Shown here: piece after piece, positions 39,601 to 48,600 of the stretch | Layout of the letters: each line of letters starts with the position of its first letter | Numbering within the stretch: the first letter of the stretch is position 1 | Source of the DNA: Panulirus ornatus | Lineage: Eukaryota; Arthropoda; Malacostraca; Decapoda; Palinuridae | Direction: 5' to 3' | Length of the DNA stretch: 64,000 bases | Assembly: GCF_036320965.1 (NCBI RefSeq) | Contig: NC_092257.1 | Coordinates: forward strand, 21,574,913-21,638,912 | The notes under the pieces: model-generated | Told to the model about the DNA's origin: nothing | The model's database searches: none | What the model saw: the letters and a program-made list of their open reading frames with translations, nothing else | Made by a program: the position numbers and the translations under genes

Positions 39601-42600
39601 GATAAATAAATAAAAATAAGTTTGTTGAGTATTCCTGGGAAATTATATGGGAGGGTATTGATTGAGAGGGTGAAGGCATGTACAGAGCATCAGATTGGGG
39701 AAGAGTACTGTGGTTTGAGAAGTGGTAGACGATGTGTGGATCAGGTGTTTGCTTTGAAGAAAATATGTGAGAAGTAGTTAGAAAAACAAATAGATTTGTA
39801 TGTAACATTTATGGATCTGGAGAAGGCATATGATAAGAGTTGATAGAGATGCTCTATGTAAAGTATTAAGAGTATATGGTGTTGAAGACAAGTTGCTAGA
39901 AGCAGTAAAAAGTTTTTATCGGGGATGTAAGGCATGTGTACGTTTAGGAAGAGAGGAAAGTGATTGGTTCTCAGTGAATGTCGGTTAACGGCAGGGATGC
40001 ATGATGTCCCCATGGTTGTTTAATTTGTTTATGGATGGGGTTGTTAGGGAGGTAAATGCAAGAGTTTTGAAGAGAGGGGCAAGTATGCTGTCTGTTGTGG
40101 ATGAGAGGGCTTGGTAAGTGAGTCAGTTGTTGTTTGCTGATGATACAGTGCTGTTGGCTGATTCTGGTGAGATACTGCATAACCTGATGACTGAGTTTGG
40201 TAAAGTGTGTGAAAGAAGAAATCTTGAGAGTGAATGTGAATCAGAGCAAGGTTATTAGGTACAGTAGAGTTGAGGGACAAGTCAATTGGGAGGTGAGTTT
40301 GAATGTAGAAAAACTGGAGGAAGTGAAGTGTTTTAGATATCTGGGAATGGATTTAATAGAGGATGGAACCATGAAAGCAGAAGCGAGTCACATGGTGGGG
40401 GAGGTTGCGAAGGTTCTGGGAGCGTTGAAGAATGTGTGGAAGGCGGGAACTTTATCTCGGAAAGCAAAAATGGGTATGTTTGAAGGAATAGTGGTTCCAA
40501 CAATGTTATATGGTTGCAAGGCGTGGGCTATAGATAGGGTTGTGTGGAGGAGGGTGGATGTGTAGGAAATGAGAGGGTTGAGGACAGTATATGTTGTGAG
40601 GTGGTTTGATCGAGTAAATAATGAAAGGGTAAGAGAGATGTGTGGTAATAAAAAGAGTGTAGTTGAGAGAGTAGAAGAGGGTGTATTGATGGGGTTGGTC
40701 ATATGGAGAGAATGAGTGAGGAAAGATTGAGAAAGAGGATATATGTCTCAGAGGTGGAGGGAACGAGATGTGGGAAACCAAATTGGAGGTGGAAGGATGG
40801 TGGAAAAAGATTTTGAGCGATTGGGGCCTGAGCATGCAGGAGGGTGAAAGGTGTGCAAGGAATAGAGTGAATTGGAACGATGTGGTATACTGGGGTTGAC
40901 ATGCTGTCAATGGATTGAACCAGGCCTAGATGTGGAAAGGGAGCTGTAGTTTCAATGCATTACACATGACAGCTAGAGACTGAATGTGAATGAATGTGGC
41001 CTTTGTTTTCTTTTCCTAGTGCTACCTTGCGCGTGTGGTGGGAGGTGGGGTGCCATTTCATGTGTGGCGGGGTGGCGACGGGAATGGCTGAGGGCAGCAA
41101 GTATGAATATGTCCATTTGTATATATGTATGTATACATTGATATGTATAGGTATGTACATGTGTGTGTGTGGGTGTGTATGTATATACATGTGTATGTGG
41201 TGGTTGGGCCGTTCTTTCGTCTGTTTCCTTGCGCTACCTCACTAATGCGGGAGACAGTGACAAAGTGAAAAAAATGTATATGTGTATGTATGGGCATTTA
41301 TGTGAGTGGATGGGCCATTCTTTGTCTGTTTCCTGGCGCTGCCTCGTTAATGTGGGAGACAGCAGTCAAGTATAATATAGATAATATTGATATGTACGAT
41401 ATATTAGTTAATGGAATATTTACTGTCAATGTAATGCTCCTTTCAAAAAACAGGATTGGATTGATACAGCAATAAACTAGTGTAGATCATTATTTTTAGC
41501 CATTACTTTACCTAATGGCAATTTTGTACTTGTTTCATTGAAATGAAAAAAGAATTGGTGTATCTTCTCTTCAAAATTATATATAGTTTAAGCATAGATC
41601 ACTTCATACTTGAAATTCTAAGATATATATAAACAAGTTTGACTATTAATGGAATCTGTCAAGAATGGGGACACCTAGCTAACTTTGTTATTAGTTTCAA
41701 AATAAAGCATAATTGATGTATAATCATCTATATTTCTTATCATTAAATTGTAGAATCTTTTTTAAGGTACAAACATAAGATTTTCTCAACAGTTAGCCTG
41801 TAGGTTACAAAACATATGCATATCACCAATGTATTTCTGTGTTTAATTTGGATGTATAGTGTTTCCTAGTACAAACTGTAATTAATACTGGGGTTGCATA
41901 GCTAGCTCTCTTTGACTGAATACTAATCCTCATTTCAGACTGAGCAAATGTACACTCTCCTGTCCATATGCATGGTGCTCCATCCTCAGAGAATTGACGA
42001 AGCTGTGCAATCATCCCTACGGGAAAAAAGTCTTGCTGAGAAAATGGCACGCATGTCGGTAAGTTCGTCCAGAAAAACAATTTTGTAATGAAGGCTTGTT
42101 TCTTAGTTGAGGATACCTGAGGATTTTATGACCAAGACCGAAGTAAAGCAAGTGACCTTCACAAGAATTCAGGTCATTTGCCTAATTGTTTAGCCATAAG
42201 CTTTAACATGCCTTAGGCTCCAATTTTATCATTCTGAAAAAGTCATTCTTTTTGGTATTTTTTTAAAATTAGATTCTTGCTTGATTGATTCAGCATATAG
42301 GCCTCTCCTCCCATCTATATCTGCTAAATCTCGTTTGATTCAGCATATAGGCCTCTTCTCCCATCTACATCTGCTAAATCTCTGCCCTTTCCAACAGTTT
42401 CCTTGCACAGTGATGATTACCCAGTCGGATGCCTTGGCATGTCACTTTCTGATTGGATTGCACGTCCTGCTGCATCCACCCGTTCACAGTGATCTTCGCT
42501 GCCTGACATGACCAGTAGATGAACCCAGACCTTTTGTTAATGTTGTTCTTAATCCCTTCCTCCAGGTAAGCTCTCACATTATCACTAAATGGTCGGCTCC

Positions 42601-45600
42601 ATGGCTACTACAGGCAAGTGACAAACCATTTAGTGATAGTGTGAGAGCTTACCTAGAGGAAGGGATTAAGAACAACATTAACAAAAGGTCTGAGTTCATC
42701 TGCCGGTCATGTCAGGCAGTGAAGATCACTGTAAACAGGTGGAGGCAGCAGGACAAGCGAACCAATCAGAGAGTGACACACCAAGGCATCTGACTGAGTG
42801 ACCATCACTTGCTAGGGAACACAGACCTGCCAAAAGCTGGAATAAGTATCTTATAAGGAAGACTATTGAATGATAGAAATGTTGAGGTATGTCTCAGCTC
42901 TAACCCATATGTTTCCTTACCACCCCGTTTTCCATATTTGTCATGATGGATAATAGATAATGAGATATCTTTGGGATGGGACCCCAAGTCTAAACACAGA
43001 ATCCATATACAACTTATACACTTAGCCTGATGAATCCATATACAACTTATACACTTAGCCTGATGAATCCATATACAACTTATACACTTAGCCTGATGAT
43101 AATGTATACACTTTTTCTAATAATTTTGCACTTGAAACAAAGTTTGTGTAACACTGAACCATCAGAAAGCTAAGGTGTCACACTGTCAGCCGCTCATGTG
43201 GACAATCTGTGCTTGTTTGGCAACACCTTCATTCCTAACTCTGAATTTATATGCTACTGATAAGCAATCATTTTCTTACACTTATTCACACAGCAGAGAA
43301 TAAGCACAAAACACGAGTAATGCCTGTATGTCTGGCAGTGATGATCGTTCGTAACAGACTGACGTCATCAGAGCTACAGAGCCCAGCATTGGCAAATGAG
43401 GTCAGGTTTGGAATTTTCCACTTGTAACAATATGTCCCCACTCAAAAAGTTTTGCATTTTGGAGCATTTCAAACTTTTAGATTAGGGATGCTCAACCTGT
43501 AAAAGGGGTTGGTGTGAGAGGGAGATCACCTGGATATGGGGAAATAGAGTGGAAAAGTAATGGATTTTAAAAAATGATATGGGGAAATAGAGTGGAAAAG
43601 TAATGGATTTTAAAAAATGGTGTATGTTTGGGAGACATGTAAGGACAGGGATAATTGATGACACTTTTGCCATGGCCACCCCCTTAATTGGAGTTCCTGG
43701 AGAGAATAGGCATCAGAGGTACAGATAGATGACAGAATGTGAAGCTTGATTCACTTTGTAAAAGCAGCATGAGTTGGTTATTGTTATCGCATAAATCATT
43801 TGATGGAAGTATTGTCACAGAATAATTTTCGTGTGATGGATGTATTTGATAGGATTTCTGCTCATACAGGTTTTGTTGTGTATAATTACAGATTGTTAAA
43901 GACATGATTTTTTACATTTTTAGCGTGGAGAAATACAAGAGTTCACACAGTGTTTCACCTTTGCCTGCCCTAAGTTCTTGAGTCCTGTGCCTCCACAATA
44001 TGACTTGGCACCAGCTGACTTCCTCAAAGAACCCTTCCAGCAACAACTCAAGGTAAATATATATTAGTTAAGTATATAGGTAAGTATGTAAGTAGAAGTA
44101 GTAGGTAGGAACATTAGGTAGACACAAAAGGTAAGAAGTAGTCAGTAGGAACATTAGGTAGGTGCCCCTGGAAACACTGCCCTAAGAGTTCCCCTTGGTC
44201 AGTAGCCTGTTAACAGTGAGGTGCTAACTTTAGGCTAAGAAGTGGCATTGGAGCCCATCAGTTATGAAGGCTTTTTCTGTGCCACCCCCTTGAAGTTTCT
44301 GGAGGGAACGGTTATCAGAGTTATGGATAGAAATAGTAATTTCATATATTTTCTCTTTTTGGAATAGACATAGGAGTGATTTTTTTCATATTTCCTTCTA
44401 TGTTAGAGATGGATGGATGCTGTGACAAAATTGGTTAGGGCTAAGGATACTGCACATGAGGATTTTTTTTTTTTATGTTGGTGGCTTCAGTCACAGACAA
44501 AAGTCCACATCAAAGCTGGGCGTTACATTAGATGTGTATGAGTGACTTATAGGCTGATCCACCACATGGAATTAAGAGCAGAGTTTATGATTATTAGAGT
44601 TTCCTTATATCATATATTTTATAATCATGATTTTATGTGGTATCTCAAGGTATTCGTAGATGAAGTGCAACAACAGCAACAGATCAGTGTGATGAGGTCG
44701 TATTTGAAGCTATACACTACCATGCCCATGGAGAAGATGGCTGCATTCCAGGAGATGATTGAAGCTGATTTCCGAAATGCTCTTTTATGTTTTAAACACA
44801 AGATGCGCAACATGGTGTGGACCAAAGGCACCTCTGGTTTGCAAGGGGACTTTCAGAGTGACTCTGAGGTAAGCTGCAAGAAAATTCTTATGGATTGTAT
44901 TAGGAGAAAGTTGCTGTGCATGAAGTTAGAATTTTTTAATTGGTAAGTTGTATGGTTTATGATTCTTTGATGAATTCTTTTATTGAGGGTACAGATGGAA
45001 ACCATGGAAATTTTCAAACAGGGAAAAATTAGATATATATTTTTTCATACATATTTGCCATTTCCTGCATTAGCAAGGTAGCATTAAGAACAGAGGACTG
45101 AGCCATAGAGGGAATATCATCACTTGACCCTCTTCTCTGTTCCCTCTTTTGAAGAAATCAATTTATTTATTTATTTATTTTGCTTTGTCGCTGTCTCCCG
45201 CGTTAGCGAGGTAGCGCAAGGAAACAGACGAAGAATGGCCCAACCCACCCACATACACATGTATGTACATACACGTCCACACACGCAAATATACATAACT
45301 ATACATCACAACGTATACATATATATACACACACACACATATACATATATACACATGTACATAATTCTTACTGTCTGCCTTTATTTATTCCCATCACCAT
45401 CTCGCCACACATGAAATAACAACCCCCTCCCCCCTCATGTGTGTGAGGTAGCACTAGGAAAAGACAACAAAGGCCCCATTTGTTCACACTCAGTCTCTAG
45501 CTGTCATGTAATAATGCACCGAAACCATAGCTCCCTTTCCACATCCAGGCCCCACAAAACTTTCCATGGTTTACCCCAGACGCTTCACATGCTCTGGTTC

Positions 45601-48600
45601 AATCCATTGACAGTACATCGACCTTGGTATACCACATCGTTCCAATTCACTCTATTCCTTGCACGCCATTCACCCTCCTGTATGTTCAGGCCCCGATCAC
45701 TCAAAATCTTTTTCATTCCATCTTTCCACCTCCAATTTGGTCTCCCACTTCTCCTCGTTCCCTCCACCTCCGACACATATATCCCCTTTGTCAGTCTTTC
45801 CTCACTCATTCTTTCCTTGTGACCAAACCATTTCAAAACACCCTCTTCTGCTCTCTCAGAAACACTCTTTTTATTACCACACATCTCTCTTACCCTATTA
45901 TTACTTACTCGATCAAACCACCTCACACCACATATTGTCCTCAAACATCTCATTTCCAGCACATCCACCCTCCTCCACACAACTCTATCCATAGCCCACG
46001 CCTCACAACCATATAACATTGTTGGAACCACTATTCCTTCAAACATACCCATTTTTGCTTTAAGCGATATTGTTCTCGACTTCCACACATTCTTCAAGGC
46101 TCCCAGAATTTTTGCCCCCTCCCCCACCCTATGATTCACTTCCGCTTCCATGGTTCCATCCGCTGCCAAATCCACTCCCAGATATCTAAAACACTTCACT
46201 TCCTCCAGTTTTTCTCCATTCAAACTTACCTCCCAATTGACTTGACCCTCAACCCTACTGTACCTAGTAACCTTGCTCTTATTCACATTTACTCTCAACT
46301 TTCTTCTTTCACACACTTTACCAAACTCAAGTCACCAGCTTCTGCAGTTTCTCACATGAATCAGCCACCAGTGCTGTATCATCAGCAAACAACAGCTGAC
46401 TCCCTTCCCAAGCTCTCTCATCCACAACAGACTGCATACTTGCCCCTCTTTCCAAAACTCTTGCATTCACCTCCCTAACAACCCCATCCATAAACAAATT
46501 AAATAACCATGGAGACATCACACATCCCTGCCGCAAACCTACATTCACTGAGAACCAGTCACTTTCCTCTCTTCCTACACGTACACATGCCTTACATCCT
46601 CGATAAAAACTTTTCACTGCTTCTAACAACTTGCCTCCCACACCATATGTTCTTAATACCTTCCACAGAGCATCTCTATCATATGCCTTCTCCAGATCCA
46701 TAAATGCTACATACAAATCCATTTGCTTTTCTAAGTATTTCTCACATACATTCTTCAAAGCAAACACCTGATCCACACATCCTCTACCACTTCTGAAACC
46801 ACACTGCTCTTCCCCAATCTGGTGCTCTGTACATGCCTTCACCCTCTCAATCAATACCCTCCCATATAATTTCCCAGGAATAATCAACAAACTTATACCT
46901 ATCTAATTTCAGCACTCACCTTTGTCCCCTTTGCCTTTAAAATAAAAAAAATAATTATTTGTTATACTTTGTCGCTGTCTCCCGCGTTTGTGAGGTAGCG
47001 CAAGGAAACAGACGAAAGAAATGCCCCCCCCCCCCATACACATGCATATACATACGTCCACGCACGCAAATATACATACCTACACAGCTTTCCATGGTTT
47101 ACCCCAGACGCTTCACATGCCTTGATTCAATCCACTGACAGCACGTCAATCCCGGTATACCACATCGCTCCAGTTCACTCTATTCCTTGCCCTCCTTTCA
47201 CCCTCCTGCATGTTCAGGCCCCGATCACACAAAATCTTTTTCATCCATCTTTCCACCTCCAATTTGGTCTCCCTCTTCTCCTCGTTCCCTCCACCTCCGA
47301 CACATATATCCTCTTGGTCAATCTTTCCTCACTCATTCTCTCCATGTGCCCAGACCACTTCAAAACACCCTCTTCTGCTCTCTCAACCACGCTCTTTTTA
47401 TTTCCACACATCTCTCTTACCCTTACGTTACTCACTCGATCAAACCACCTCACACCACACATTGTCCTCAAACATCTCATTTCCAGCACATCCATCCTCC
47501 TGCGCACAACTCTATCCATAGCCCACGCCTCGCAACCATACAACATTGTTGGAACCACTATTCCTTCAAACATACCCATTTTTGCTTTCCGAGATAATGT
47601 TCTCGACTTCCACACATTCTTCAAGGCCCCCAGAATTTTCGCCCCCTCCCCCACCCTATGATCCACTTCCGCTTCCATGGTTCCATCCGCTGCCAGATCC
47701 ACTCCCAGATATCTAAAACACTTCACTTCCTCCAGTTTTTCTCCATTCAAACTCACCTCCCAATTGACTTGACCCTCAACCCTACTGTACCTAATAACCT
47801 TGCTCTTATTCACATTTACTCTTAACTTTCTTCTTCCACACACTTTACCAAACTCAGTCACCAGCTTCTGCAGTTTCTCACATGAATCAGCCACCAGCGC
47901 TGTATCATCAGCGAACAACAACTGACTCACTTCCCAAACTCTCTCATCCACAACAGACTTCATACTTGCCCCTCTTTCCAAAACTCTTGCATTTACCTCC
48001 CTAACAACCCCATCCATAAACAAATTAAACAACCATGGAGACATCACACACCCCTGCCACAAACCTACATTCACTGAGAACCAATCACTTTCCTCTCTTC
48101 CTATACATACACATGCCTTACATCCTCGATAAAAACTTTTCACTGCTTCTAACAACTTTCCTCCCACACCATATAATCTTAATACCTTCCACAGAGCATC
48201 TCTCTATCAACTCTATCATATGCCTTCTCCAGATCCATAAATGCTACATACAAATCCATTTGCTTTTCTAAGCATTTATTCTATTTATATTAATTATACT
48301 TGATCACCATTTCCCACGTCAGCGAGGTAGCACCAGGAAACAAATGAAGAAACCCATTCACTCATATACACACTTATGTACATACACACACATACACTTA
48401 TGTACATACACATTCACAGCCATATACATATATACCCATGTACATGATCAACCCACCTTACACTACATTTTGTCTTCAGGCATTTCATTAAAAGTATATA
48501 CAACCTCTTCCTCTCATTTGCTTTCAAGTTCCAAGATTTGTGTTTGCATCACTGCCAGGATTGTTATTTCTTCATACGTACCTATGCTTGTCCATAAGTA

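Noticed and set aside
42999..43097. Possible CRISPR-like array (33-bp repeats)
   Set aside because: The repeats are contiguous with no spacers, and the genome is eukaryotic.
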